Origin: Bacillota bacterium | GTDB taxonomy: Bacteria > Bacillota > Sulfobacillia > Sulfobacillales > JAIMBI01 | NCBI GenBank assembly: GCA_021818685.1 | Contig: JAKATP010000005.1 | Coordinates: 1 to 54,188, forward strand | DNA length: 54,188 bases | Reading direction: 5' to 3' | Made by a program: the position numbers and the translations under genes | In this document: in pieces, positions 16,388-24,792 of the stretch | Layout: each line of letters starts with the position of its first letter | How positions within the stretch are numbered: position 1 is the first letter of the stretch | Notes under the pieces: generated by a model | Databases searched by the model: none | What the model saw: the letters and a program-made list of their open reading frames with translations, nothing else | What the model was told of the DNA's origin: nothing

Positions 16388-17797
16388 CTACTCTCCTTCC
16401 CAGTCCACGGTCCCGACGGAGGGAAAGCCCGCGAGTGCTTTTTCCAAATCGTTCTTAATCTGGCTGAGATGCTCGTCCGTATCGGCCTCGGCGCGGAGGA
16501 CGAGGGCGGGCTGGGTGTTGGAGGCACGCACGAGCCCCCATCCGTAGGGATAGTTGACTCGCATCCCGTCGACGTCGATCACCGGGTAGCGTGCCTGAAA
16601 CTGACCTCGGAGCGCCGTCACCACCCCGAACTTCTCTTCGTCGGGACAGGTGACCCGCACCTCCGGGGTGCTGGGTAGACGCGGTACGTCGGCCAGGAGC
16701 GCGGAGAGCGGGAGATCGCTCTGCGAGAGAATCCGCAGGAGACGCCCGGCCGCGTAGAGCGCGTCGTCAAATCCGTAGTACTCGTCGGCAAAAAACATGT
16801 GGCCGGACATCTCGCCTGTGAAGACCGCGCCCACCTCCCGCATCCGGGCCTTGATGAGTGAGTGGCCGGTCTTGAAGAATTCCGGCTCGCCGCCGAGCCG
16901 GATCACCTCGTCCACCAGGGTCTTGGAACACTTGACCTCGATAATGGCGCGTGCACCGGGATATCGAGCCAGAATCTCCCGCCAGTAGAGGATCATAAGT
17001 TGATCGCCCCACAAGATCTGGCCCCGGTCGTCCACGACCCCGATCCGATCTCCGTCGCCGTCAAACGCGATCCCGACGTCGGCGCCGGTCGCTTTCACTT
17101 CATCGATCAGATCCGCCAGATTCTTCGCGACGACCGGGTCTGGATGGTGGTTCGGAAACGTGGGGTCCGGCGTACAGAAGAGGGGCACCACTGACTGCAC
17201 CCCATAGGCGCGCATGACGGACTCCGCAAACAGGGCGGCGGTGCCGTTTCCCGCATCCACCACGACTTTGAGCGGGCGGGGACCGAGTGTAATCTTCTCG
17301 GCCAGCATGGCGATGTAGTCCGGAACCGGGTTCCGGTGCTCGACACTGCCCCTCTCGATGGAACGGTCATCGGCCTGCGCGGCCGAGTGCTTGTCCACCT
17401 CCCGCTCCATGAGCCGGCGCACGTCCTGAATCTGCTCGCCGTAGATGGTGGCGGGACCGAGCGCCAGTTTAAAGCCATTGAACTCGGCCGGGTTGTGGCT
17501 GGCCGTGATCATGACTCCGCCATCCACGCCGTAGTGAACGCGCGCCCAATAGAAGATGGGCGTGACGACGGTACCGATGTCAATCACGTGTCGGCCGACG
17601 GCCGTGAGCCCTTCCACCAGCGCATTCCGGAAAGCCGGGGACGACGCTCGCGTATCGTAGCCGACTAACACGTCACGGACGCCCCGCCGCTCCAGATAGG
17701 TGCCCCACGTGCGACCGAGCCGCTCCACGTCAGCCTCTACAATATCGGTCCCCACCACGCCGCGGATGTCGTATTCCCGAAAAACACTGGGATTCAT
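16388..17797 (-). CDS. manB: Phosphomannomutase/phosphoglucomutase
   Basis: 469 residues from ATG 17797 (MNPSVFREYDIRG), which has GGGGGGCGG upstream and matches the family start; an upstream in-frame ATG at 17854 is rejected. Motifs of the alpha-D-phosphohexomutase superfamily appear in order: REYDIRG, catalytic serine loop TASHNP, Mg2+ loop DGDGDRIG, sugar-binding GEMSGHMFF and a C-terminal phosphate-binding RASNTQPAL. The enzyme interconverts mannose- or glucose-1- and 6-phosphates for cell-surface sugars and glycogen precursors; the bifunctional PMM/PGM type is likely. Divergent from the NCS1 transporter gene. Confidence 0.92.
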   Translation of the reverse strand: MNPSVFREYDIRGVVGTDIVEADVERLGRTWGTYLERRGVRDVLVGYDTRASSPAFRNALVEGLTAVGRHVIDIGTVVTPIFYWARVHYGVDGGVMITASHNPAEFNGFKLALGPATIYGEQIQDVRRLMEREVDKHSAAQADDRSIERGSVEHRNPVPDYIAMLAEKITLGPRPLKVVVDAGNGTAALFAESVMRAYGVQSVVPLFCTPDPTFPNHHPDPVVAKNLADLIDEVKATGADVGIAFDGDGDRIGVVDDRGQILWGDQLMILYWREILARYPGARAIIEVKCSKTLVDEVIRLGGEPEFFKTGHSLIKARMREVGAVFTGEMSGHMFFADEYYGFDDALYAAGRLLRILSQSDLPLSALLADVPRLPSTPEVRVTCPDEEKFGVVTALRGQFQARYPVIDVDGMRVNYPYGWGLVRASNTQPALVLRAEADTDEHLSQIKNDLEKALAGFPSVGTVDWEGE

Positions 17798-17922
17798 GGC
17801 CGCCCCCCGCCTTGCTTTTGTCCTGAGGATAGCCGCGACACCGAGGTGGGGCAAGACGACCCCTTCCGATTATCGGGTTGTCCGTGGGGACGGGGAGCCA
17901 GACTGACCGTAGACGACAGCGA

Positions 17923-17969
17923 TTGACACGCACGCGAACAATTGATTACGATTCGATTGGTATTGTTCG
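17923..17969 (+). promoter_or_regulatory. Promoter and inverted repeat ahead of the NCS1 transporter
   Basis: TTGACA (17923-17928), an 18-base spacer and TACGAT (17947-17952) form a good sigma-A-type promoter. An exact 8-bp inverted repeat, CGAACAAT (17935-17942) and ATTGTTCG (17962-17969), brackets the -10 element with a 19-base gap. The position suggests an operator for a dimeric repressor controlling the nucleobase transporter; no regulator gene is adjacent. Confidence 0.6.
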
Positions 17970-18005
17970 GAACCCAATCGTCCCATCATCCCAGGGGGGA
18001 ACTCC

Positions 18006-19400
18006 ATGGCAGTCGGCGACGCGCCTGAAGCGGCTTCGGCCGTACAATATCGAGACGAAATCGTCCGCATCGAACCGAAGGGCATCGAGCACGTGACCGA
18101 ATCCGAACGGCACGGCCGGCCCAGTTCCGTCTTCAGCCTTTGGTGGGGGGCCAATGTGGAGCTCGCCACCCTGTCCACGGGTGTAGCAGCGGTGGCACTC
18201 TTTGGCGTGAACTTCAAAGAGGCCGCCATCGGCATTCTCATCGGGAACGTCATCGGTGCGCTCATTCTCGCCGGGCTCTCGACGTTCGGGCCCCGTCTCG
18301 GAGTGCCCCAGCTGGTCCAGTCGCGCGCCGCGTTCGGCTTTTTCGGCAACTTCGCGCCGGGCATCTTAAATATGATTGCGGGCGTCATGTGGTTTGGCGT
18401 CAACACCGTGCTGGGCGTGTTTGCGCTCACGGCGCTCACGGGTATGAACTTCCTGGTCGGGCTCATCATTATGGCCGGCATCCAGGTCCTGGTGGCGGTC
18501 TACGGCTACAATCTCATCCACGCTTTCGAACGCGTCATGGCGATCGTACTCACCCTGGTGTTCATCGGCGTGTCCGTGTTCGCGTTCGGGCACGCACACT
18601 ACAATCTGCCCTTCGACGCCAAGGCTCCGGTGGCTTTCGGCGGGGTATCGGGTGGGATTATCGAATCCATGGCCCTGGCGCTCTCGTATCTGTTTGGCTG
18701 GACGGCGTTTGCCTCCGACTACACCCGCTACCTGCCGACCAAAACCCGGCCGGCTTCGGTGTTTGGCAGTGCGGGGTGGTCGAGCTTCATCTCCTGTCTT
18801 TGGCTGGAACTGGTGGGGGTGGCGCTGGCGACGGTGTTTCCGGCTGCCGCCGCCGGCACTAACCCGGTGGCCGTGCTGACGGCGATTCCTGGCCACTGGC
18901 TCGTGGCGCTGGCGTTGATTGCCGTCTGCATTGGCACCGTCACGGCAAACGTCCTCAACATCTACTCCGGCTCCCTGTCGGCGCTGGTTGTGAACATTCC
19001 GCTGAAGCGTTGGACGGCCGCGATCGTGGTGGGAGTGGTAGGGGCGGTCGTGGCATACATCGGCCACACCAACTACTATGTGGAGTACGAGAACTTCCTC
19101 TTCCTCCTGGCCTACTGGATAGCCCCATGGGCGGCCATCGTGCTGGTGGACTACTTCATGTACCGCAAGGGGCAGTTCGAGACGGTGCTGTTCTACAACG
19201 CGCGGCGCGTGCTGCGGCCAGGACTGTGGGCGTGGGCGATAGGCGTCGTCGTGTCGATCCCGTTCTTCAACCAGTCGATGTACGCGGGTCCGGTGGCGAC
19301 CCACCTGCCTCAGATCGGGGACGTCTCCTACTTCGTCAGCTTCATCGTGGCCGGCGGCGTGTACTGGCTGTGGACGCGGGGACGCCCTGTCACCGCGTGA
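18006..19400 (+). CDS. NCS1-family nucleobase/hydantoin transporter
   Basis: 464 residues with about 12 hydrophobic segments. The N-terminal GIEHVTESERHGRPSSVFSL, then FSLWWGANVELATLSTG and the TRYLP loop after YLFGWTAFASDY, are typical of the NCS1 (cytosine/purine/uracil/thiamine/allantoin) cation symporters, most similar to the bacterial cytosine-purine permease branch. The substrate is probably a purine, cytosine or hydantoin, but cannot be fixed. ATG 18006 follows a CAGGGGGGAA ribosome site. The neighbouring molybdenum hydroxylase could suggest purine use, but that operon is 15 kb away and not clearly linked. Confidence 0.88.
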   Translation: MAVGDAPEAASAVQYRDEIVRIEPKGIEHVTESERHGRPSSVFSLWWGANVELATLSTGVAAVALFGVNFKEAAIGILIGNVIGALILAGLSTFGPRLGVPQLVQSRAAFGFFGNFAPGILNMIAGVMWFGVNTVLGVFALTALTGMNFLVGLIIMAGIQVLVAVYGYNLIHAFERVMAIVLTLVFIGVSVFAFGHAHYNLPFDAKAPVAFGGVSGGIIESMALALSYLFGWTAFASDYTRYLPTKTRPASVFGSAGWSSFISCLWLELVGVALATVFPAAAAGTNPVAVLTAIPGHWLVALALIAVCIGTVTANVLNIYSGSLSALVVNIPLKRWTAAIVVGVVGAVVAYIGHTNYYVEYENFLFLLAYWIAPWAAIVLVDYFMYRKGQFETVLFYNARRVLRPGLWAWAIGVVVSIPFFNQSMYAGPVATHLPQIGDVSYFVSFIVAGGVYWLWTRGRPVTA

Positions 19401-19415
19401 GACGGAGACGATGAC

Positions 19416-19441
19416 GGGCCGCTCCGATGCCGGAGCGGCCC
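19416..19441. terminator. GC-rich hairpin between convergent transporter and paa genes
   Basis: Perfect 10-bp stem GGGCCGCTCC (19416-19425) and GGAGCGGCCC (19432-19441) with a 6-base loop, 15 bases after the transporter stop and 15 bases before the paaD stop on the other strand. No T run on either side, so it would be a bidirectional hairpin terminator of the non-canonical kind. Confidence 0.6.
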
Positions 19442-19456
19442 GTGGCGTCTACCGGC

Positions 19457-19957
19457 TCAACTCAGGCGCTTTAAGCCCTCGAAGGGATTGCGGCATGCCC
19501 GGCAATAATAGATGGATCGGCAGGCGGCGGGGCCGAAGAGACTCTCCGCCACCACGTCGGACGACCCGCACCAGGGGCAGTGCGGGAGCGCATCTGGCGG
19601 CGGCGGGGGAGCAATCCCGCGGCTTCGAAGGGCCGCATGGCAGGCGGGCCGGATGCGGTCGCTGGTCCACCCGGTGCGGCTCGTGAACACCACACGGATC
19701 GCGGTCGCGCGATCCGACAGGGCGGCCACAAGCCGTCGGAAGGCATCTTCGCGCATGATTTCAAGGGCGGGACAGCCGACGAAGGTCGGAATGAGCGTCA
19801 CCTGGATCCCGTCCGGCGTCACCGATACCGCATCCACCATGCCGAGATCCACGACACTCACACCCGGCATCTCGGGGTCGGATACCAAAGACAGCACCCG
19901 GTAGACGTCGTCTTCGGTAACCGGGGCGGATTTGGCGACCTGTGTTCCCTTCACCAT
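19457..19957 (-). CDS. paaD: 1,2-phenylacetyl-CoA epoxidase assembly subunit PaaD
   Basis: 166 residues. The N-terminal part is a MIP18/DUF59-like domain (SDPEMPGVSVVDLGMV, then TFVGCPALEIM with its conserved Cys). The C-terminus is a zinc ribbon, CPWCGS ... YYCRACRNPFEGLK. PaaD is required for phenylacetyl-CoA epoxidase activity, probably in Fe-S or di-iron maturation. ATG 19957 overlaps the end of paaC by 7 bases, a coupled pair; GTG 19954 is an alternative. Last gene of the paaABCD run. Confidence 0.93.
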   Translation of the reverse strand: MVKGTQVAKSAPVTEDDVYRVLSLVSDPEMPGVSVVDLGMVDAVSVTPDGIQVTLIPTFVGCPALEIMREDAFRRLVAALSDRATAIRVVFTSRTGWTSDRIRPACHAALRSRGIAPPPPPDALPHCPWCGSSDVVAESLFGPAACRSIYYCRACRNPFEGLKRLS

Positions 19958-20751
19958 GATGCGCCCGGATCCATCCGCACGACTTCCGATGCGTCGGCCA
20001 AGAGCGCGTCCAGCTCCGGCGTGTGCTGACCAAGCCGTCCATTCCGGAACAGGGCCGCGCCCGGTACGTCAAGTCCGAGGGCGAGAAGCCGCCGACTCAC
20101 GCGGTCGAGCCACTCCTGCCCGAGACTGTCGGCATCCGGGAGAAGTCCTGTCCGGCGCCATCCCGACTGCCAGGGGGCGGAATACGCGAGGTCACCGGCG
20201 TCCGCGAACGCGCGCTCAAAACCATGTTGGAGCCGCCGGCGCGCGTCGCCGTCGGTTCCTTTCCCCGCTTCGAAGGCGCGCAACCACGCCTCGTGATGAA
20301 GAAGGTGGTAATGCTCCTCGCGCCGGATGCTGCGGGCACTCTCGGCGAGCGGCGCATAGCTCGACTGGACGGCGCGATCGAGACGAAGGCTCTCGAAAGT
20401 GTCGTAGAGGTAGTGGCGGCCGAGTGCATAGGCCCAGTCAAAATGCGGCAGCTCCCGATAGGAGCCGGGACCATTCTGCCGCTCGACCAGCACGCTGTTG
20501 CGCCGTGCACTCGCCGGACGCAGGTGGGCGAGACTGTCCCGCGCTCCGGCGCCGAGGTCGGCTAGCAGCCCGTAATAGGTGGCGGCATGTCCCATCTCAT
20601 CCTGGGCGATGGAGGAGAAGGCCACGTCTTCTTCAAAGTGCGGAGCGACGCCGAGCCACTCCGACGCGCGAAGCGCCACCACGAAGTCATCGTCCGCCAT
20701 TTGCCACAGCAGTTCGACCAATAGGCTTTGGGCTTCCGGCTGCAGGATCAT
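19951..20751 (-). CDS. paaC: 1,2-phenylacetyl-CoA epoxidase structural subunit PaaC
   Basis: 266 residues. A ferritin-like helical protein resembling PaaA but used for structure: LLWQMADDDFVVALRASEWL, IAQDEMGHAATYYGLL, and REEHYHLLHHEAWL. In the known complex PaaA and PaaC form the heterodimer that positions the di-iron catalytic site of PaaA. ATG 20751 is preceded by GGGAGG at six bases. Gap of 37 bases after paaB. Confidence 0.94.
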   Translation of the reverse strand: MILQPEAQSLLVELLWQMADDDFVVALRASEWLGVAPHFEEDVAFSSIAQDEMGHAATYYGLLADLGAGARDSLAHLRPASARRNSVLVERQNGPGSYRELPHFDWAYALGRHYLYDTFESLRLDRAVQSSYAPLAESARSIRREEHYHLLHHEAWLRAFEAGKGTDGDARRRLQHGFERAFADAGDLAYSAPWQSGWRRTGLLPDADSLGQEWLDRVSRRLLALGLDVPGAALFRNGRLGQHTPELDALLADASEVVRMDPGASW

Positions 20752-20788
20752 GGATTGCCTCCCTCGAGACGGTTCGATCGCCCCGGCG

Positions 20789-21130
20789 TTACGCCATCGT
20801 ATCTGGTGTCATTGCGTGCTGGTGGTATCGACGCCACTTATGAACCAGGTATTGATAGTCCGCCGTTTCCCGATAGGACTTGTCCCCGCGAAACAGGCCA
20901 TCGCCATTTTCAAGCATGAAAATGGCCTCACGGGGAATGACCCACAGGCCGTAGAGGGGTCCGCGGCGCAGAAAGTTCTCACGGGCGAGCATGATGGCCA
21001 TCTCGGGCGAGCCGGCGACGAAGCTTCCCCGCTGCACATAGGCCCCGTGCGGCTCCAGGCGCGCGAACACCTCGTACACGACGCCGTCGGCGTCCCGTCC
21101 GGTGACTGGATGCTCTTCGTGCTCCGACAT
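20789..21130 (-). CDS. paaB: 1,2-phenylacetyl-CoA epoxidase subunit PaaB
   Basis: 113 residues from the ATG at 21130, whose A is the last base of the paaA TGA (TGATG). The small PaaB family pattern is visible: YEVFARLEPHGAYVQRGSF, APEMA-like SPEMAIMLARENFLRR and LWVIPREAIF. PaaB bridges PaaAC dimers in the epoxidase complex. A longer open frame reaches back inside paaA to 21289 but is a shadow. Confidence 0.94.
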   Translation of the reverse strand: MSEHEEHPVTGRDADGVVYEVFARLEPHGAYVQRGSFVAGSPEMAIMLARENFLRRGPLYGLWVIPREAIFMLENGDGLFRGDKSYRETADYQYLVHKWRRYHQHAMTPDTMA

Positions 21131-22071
21131 CAGGAAGCCGCCCCCTTCCCGGCGTCCGTGAGGAGGCGGCGGACCCAGGCCCCCTCTTCGTACGACGTCT
21201 GGCGCAGGCGGAGACGTGCGCCGGACCGCGGGCCGCGGTTGTTGATGACAGCGCGCCACAACTCCCAGTCGGGCGGGGTGTAGGTCCACTGACGGCTCTG
21301 GGGGTCCTGATGGAGGCTCGGGTCGGGAATCGTAAACCCGAGCGCCCGGATGCGGGGAACGTACTTGGACAGGTAGCGCTGCCGGAGTTCCTCATTGCTA
21401 CGGCTGCGGATCCGAAATCGGAGGGCAGCCGCCTGGTGCGAGGTCGGCGACCCCACATCCGGGGGGCCGAAAAACATCATGAGAGACGGCCACCACCGAT
21501 GCAGCGCGTCTTGGAAGAGGGCTCGCTGGGCGGGCGTTCCCTCGGCGAGTGCCATGCAGATGCTCTCGCCATGCTGGATGTGAAAGCCCTCTTCCTCGAC
21601 GATACGCCGGAGCGCCCGGGTATAGGGGGCATAGGATCCGCCGAGGAGCATGCCCTGGGTAATGATAGCCGCACCGTCTACGAGCCAGCCGATAAGGCCG
21701 GCGTCGGCCCAGGTCGGAACCTCCAGGTGAAACACGTTGTGAAACTTCTGCCGGCCGGAAAATAGGTCGGCCATAATGTGTTCGCGGTTTCTTCCAAGCG
21801 GTGCCATCAGGTCCTCGACGACCCGGATCAGGATCTGTCCGTGGCCGGCCTCATCCTGCACCTTCGCCATCAGGGCGAGCTTGCGATAGAGGGTCGGTGC
21901 ACGGGGCACCCACTCCTTTTCAGGCAGGGTGCCCATGATCTCACTCACGCCGTGCAGGGTGATGAGACGGATGAGCTCGGACCGGTACGCGTCGGGCATA
22001 AAGTCTCCGGCTTCAATCTTGTCGCCCGCATCCAGGCGGGCCATGAAGTCCAGGGTGCGATCATCGTCCAT
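21130..22071 (-). CDS. paaA: 1,2-phenylacetyl-CoA epoxidase catalytic subunit PaaA
   Basis: 313 residues, normal length. Di-iron carboxylate ligands are visible as two E-x-x-H sets: KVQDEAGHGQ and EEEGFHIQHGE, with the long helices typical of bacterial multicomponent monooxygenases. PaaA epoxidises the aromatic ring of phenylacetyl-CoA, using O2 and electrons that normally come from the PaaE reductase. First gene of paaABCD; ATG 22071 follows GGGAGGG. paaE, paaK and the rest of the pathway (paaG, paaZ, paaJ) are absent here. Confidence 0.95.
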   Translation of the reverse strand: MDDDRTLDFMARLDAGDKIEAGDFMPDAYRSELIRLITLHGVSEIMGTLPEKEWVPRAPTLYRKLALMAKVQDEAGHGQILIRVVEDLMAPLGRNREHIMADLFSGRQKFHNVFHLEVPTWADAGLIGWLVDGAAIITQGMLLGGSYAPYTRALRRIVEEEGFHIQHGESICMALAEGTPAQRALFQDALHRWWPSLMMFFGPPDVGSPTSHQAAALRFRIRSRSNEELRQRYLSKYVPRIRALGFTIPDPSLHQDPQSRQWTYTPPDWELWRAVINNRGPRSGARLRLRQTSYEEGAWVRRLLTDAGKGAAS

Positions 22072-22157
22072 CAGGCGCCCTCCCGTCGCTCAGGCGCGGG
22101 TCATGTGCCAACCGACTCCAGCGAACACGAAAGACGACCGGTAAGGGAGGGCCGAAC

Positions 22158-22176
22158 GGCCCCGCTTGGAGGGGCC
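22158..22176. other. Hairpin in the paaA / GNAT divergent region
   Basis: GGCCCC (22158-22163) and GGGGCC (22171-22176) form a 6-bp stem with a 7-base loop, followed at once by GGGTGACCC, another small dyad. It lies 87-105 bases upstream of paaA. Possible leader structure or operator; nothing specific recognised. Confidence 0.3.
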
Positions 22177-22227
22177 GGGTGACCCTGGAGGCCCCAAAAA
22201 CGGGGACCAGAGCGGCTCCCGGGGCCT

Positions 22228-22236
22228 TGGTACAAT
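22228..22236 (+). promoter_or_regulatory. Extended -10 promoter for the GNAT gene
   Basis: TGG followed by TACAAT (22231-22236) is an extended -10 element, 37 bases upstream of the GNAT start. No -35 match is present at 17 bases, which extended -10 promoters can tolerate. Confidence 0.45.
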
Positions 22237-22272
22237 AGGAGCACACGGCGCTTGTCGCTCGGAGGCGGTCAG

Positions 22273-22731
22273 ATGGCGGAGACGAGAGTCCGGCCTTACC
22301 GGGCTAGCACGGATTTCAGAGCGGTGCTGGACGCGCAGTGCGACCTCTACGCCCTGAACTTTCCCCGCTTTGTCTGCACTCCCCAGTTCGTGGCCGAGCA
22401 GGGAGCCCGGCTCCGGCAGGCAGCGCGCCGCCCGTACGAACACCAGCTCTTCGTACTGGACGACGGCGGTCAGGTGGTCGGCTTTATCTGGACGGTCATC
22501 CGCATGGATCTGCAGGGCGCCTTCGGATCCGTGGACCAGATCTACCTGCAGCCACCGTACCGGGGCCGGCACCTGGGGGAGCTTCTGCTTGATGCCGCCC
22601 ATCATCATCTGCGCACGGCCGGTGTCAATTACGTGCGCCTGTTTGTGACCGATAGCAATGCGGGTGCGGTGCAGCTCTACCGCCGGACCGGCTACGAAAT
22701 TATCCGCCTCGAAATGGAGCGGCCGCTTTAG
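22273..22731 (+). CDS. GNAT-family N-acetyltransferase
   Basis: 152 residues from ATG 22273, which has GGAGG seven bases upstream; an in-frame TTG at 22252 is rejected. The acetyl-CoA site is seen as VDQIYLQPPYRGRHLGELLL, the (R/Q)-x-x-G-x-(G/A) loop region, and the C-terminal YRRTGYEII is the usual last-strand motif. Substrate unknown. Convergent with murJ: the two stop codons overlap by three to four bases. Confidence 0.88.
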   Translation: MAETRVRPYRASTDFRAVLDAQCDLYALNFPRFVCTPQFVAEQGARLRQAARRPYEHQLFVLDDGGQVVGFIWTVIRMDLQGAFGSVDQIYLQPPYRGRHLGELLLDAAHHHLRTAGVNYVRLFVTDSNAGAVQLYRRTGYEIIRLEMERPL

Positions 22732-24302
22732 CGGGCGCGCCGGGAAAACACGCGCGAGACGATAAGGTCGTATTCTTCCACGTGAAAGCGGCGCGCCGCC
22801 AACAAGAAGAGGGCCGTGCCGATCACCATCATCAAGACGAGGGCCGCCGCCCGCACGGCAAAGTGCGCCGAGTCCACCCAGGCCAGCACCAGGTAGCGGG
22901 TCATGGCGACTCCGATCGCCATGACGAGAGCTGCCAGCAGGGTGCGAAGCCCGGTCCGCAGCATGCGGGTGGCGCCGATAGGCCCGAAGCGTCGCCGCAT
23001 CATGTGCATCAGCAGCAAGAGATTGGTCCACCCGGTCATCGCATACGCCAGCGCCAGCCCCGCCTGCTGCAGGGGTCCCATCAAGAGGACACTGGCCACA
23101 AACCCGACCCCAATGGCCACCACGCCCACCGCGACCGGCGTGCGCGTGTCCTGATAGGCGTAGAACCCGCGCGCGATAACCTCCATGGCCCCGTACGGCA
23201 GAATGCCGAGCACATAGAAGCCGAGCGCGCCGGCCGTGACGGTGACGTCGTGGGCGGTGAAGCGACCATGCTGGAACATCACGGCCACGAGCGGGACGCG
23301 CAGGAGCCAAAAGCCGACGGTCGCCGGGACCGACACGAAGATGATCACCCGCATGGCGCCTGACAGGTACCGGTAGAAAGTGTCGCGATCTCCGGCCGAC
23401 GCCACCTCCGCCAGATTGGGCAGAATCGCGATGGCCAGCGCCGCGGCCAGGCTGACCGGCACCATCATGATGCGGCTCGCGAGATTCAAGGCGTTGATGC
23501 TGCCGGCTGGGAGCAGCGACCCGAAAAAGGTCTGGTTGACAATCAAATTGATCTGGCCGAGCCCGACCCCGAACATGATGGGCAGCATGAGTCGCCCCAC
23601 GGTGCGGAGGCCGGTATGGCCCGGGTCCCAGACCACGGCGTAGTGAAACCCCAGGCGCGAAACGGCGTATACTTCCAGCAGGAAGTTCACGAAGGCGCCC
23701 ACGAGGACGCCCCAGGCAAAGGCCTGGATGCCCCAGAGATGGCCGAACAGGAAGCCGAGCGCGATGATCCCGATGTTATATAAGAGCGGCCCGACGGCGG
23801 TGGCCCAAAAGCTCTTGCGGGCATACTGCGCTCCCACCAGCACCCCGTTCAGTCCATGGAACAGGACGGCGATGAGCATGATGCGCGTGAGGTAGGCGGT
23901 GGCCCGGATGGCCTCGGGATTTCCGTTGAAGCCGACGGCCACCACCCGCACCACCAGCGGAGCCAGGATCTCCGCGACCGCGAGGACCGGCAGGAGTCCC
24001 GCCACAATGATGGTGAGCGACGCGTTCAGGACCCGTTCCGCCTCGCGATGTTCCCCACGGTTCAGGTAACCCGCCATGACGGGCACAAACGCTGAGCTGA
24101 TGGCACCGCCGATGAGGAGCAGATACAGGGTGTCGGGCAGGACGTAGGCAGCGTTGTAGTGGTCGACCGTCGCGGTCTGCCCGAAGAAGTCGGCAATCAG
24201 GGAGGCACGGACGAATCCCAAGAGACGAGAGGCGATAGTAGCGGCGGTGATGAGGGTCGCGGCCCACATGATGTGTCTGACCTGGCCCTCGTCGCGGGAC
24301 AT
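22728..24302 (-). CDS. murJ: Lipid II flippase MurJ (MviN)
   Basis: 524 residues with about 14 hydrophobic segments. Family marks: ASRLLGFVRASLIADFFG, DTLYLLLIGGAISSAFVPV, GINA-like SINALNLASRIMMVPVSL and QHGRFTAHDV. MurJ carries lipid-linked peptidoglycan precursors across the membrane; it belongs to the MOP superfamily. ATG 24302 with GGGAGG six bases upstream is chosen over in-frame ATGs at 24317 and 24398. Confidence 0.93.
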   Translation of the reverse strand: MSRDEGQVRHIMWAATLITAATIASRLLGFVRASLIADFFGQTATVDHYNAAYVLPDTLYLLLIGGAISSAFVPVMAGYLNRGEHREAERVLNASLTIIVAGLLPVLAVAEILAPLVVRVVAVGFNGNPEAIRATAYLTRIMLIAVLFHGLNGVLVGAQYARKSFWATAVGPLLYNIGIIALGFLFGHLWGIQAFAWGVLVGAFVNFLLEVYAVSRLGFHYAVVWDPGHTGLRTVGRLMLPIMFGVGLGQINLIVNQTFFGSLLPAGSINALNLASRIMMVPVSLAAALAIAILPNLAEVASAGDRDTFYRYLSGAMRVIIFVSVPATVGFWLLRVPLVAVMFQHGRFTAHDVTVTAGALGFYVLGILPYGAMEVIARGFYAYQDTRTPVAVGVVAIGVGFVASVLLMGPLQQAGLALAYAMTGWTNLLLLMHMMRRRFGPIGATRMLRTGLRTLLAALVMAIGVAMTRYLVLAWVDSAHFAVRAAALVLMMVIGTALFLLAARRFHVEEYDLIVSRVFSRRAR

Positions 24303-24792
24303 GTGGTGCCTCCCCATGCCCGCTATTATTTCATAGCCGGATTTGCGGCGAGAACGGGGGAAGTCCCGGCAAAAAGCATTGAGAACTGCTGGTGGCATGG
24401 AGTACCATGGCAGTGATGAGCCCTCTGGATTCGGCGCACCTGGTCGCGGTGCACAACCCGGGCCGATTTGACGGATGATGTCCTGAACTGCGAGCGCGGG
24501 ACGGACGCTGACCGGGTGGGGGTGCCGCGATACCGCCTAATTTGTGGTCCGGCGTTTCGACGGCTAACACGTGTGGTGATGACGCACCAGCGAAGAGCGC
24601 GCCTTCTTCTCCGACCTGACGGGTCGGGCCCCGATCACAACCTGAAGACCACGGGTCAGGACCGCTGCGGGGTGGGCACGACGCGCAGCCCGGCACCCGC
24701 CAGGAATGGAACCGCCTTTGGAACCCGAACACGTATGGCAGGATCTGCCGCTCCCTCCCAAAGGGGTGCGGAAGTCGGGAGGAGCATGACGG
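24303..24792. other. 490-base divergent intergenic region between murJ and glpX
   Basis: No convincing gene. The longest plus frame (24468-24800) has an arginine/glycine-rich translation and no ribosome site, and the minus frame is antisense to glpX. A GGGAGGAG ribosome site for glpX sits at 24778-24785. Several GC-rich dyads occur but none with a T run. Many Bacillota carry a murA gene at about this place; I see no murA remnant. Confidence 0.5.

Noticed and set aside
22090-23310. 406-codon minus frame across the GNAT and murJ region
   Set aside because: Shadow of murJ and GNAT; repetitive Ala/Arg/Gly composition and no motif.
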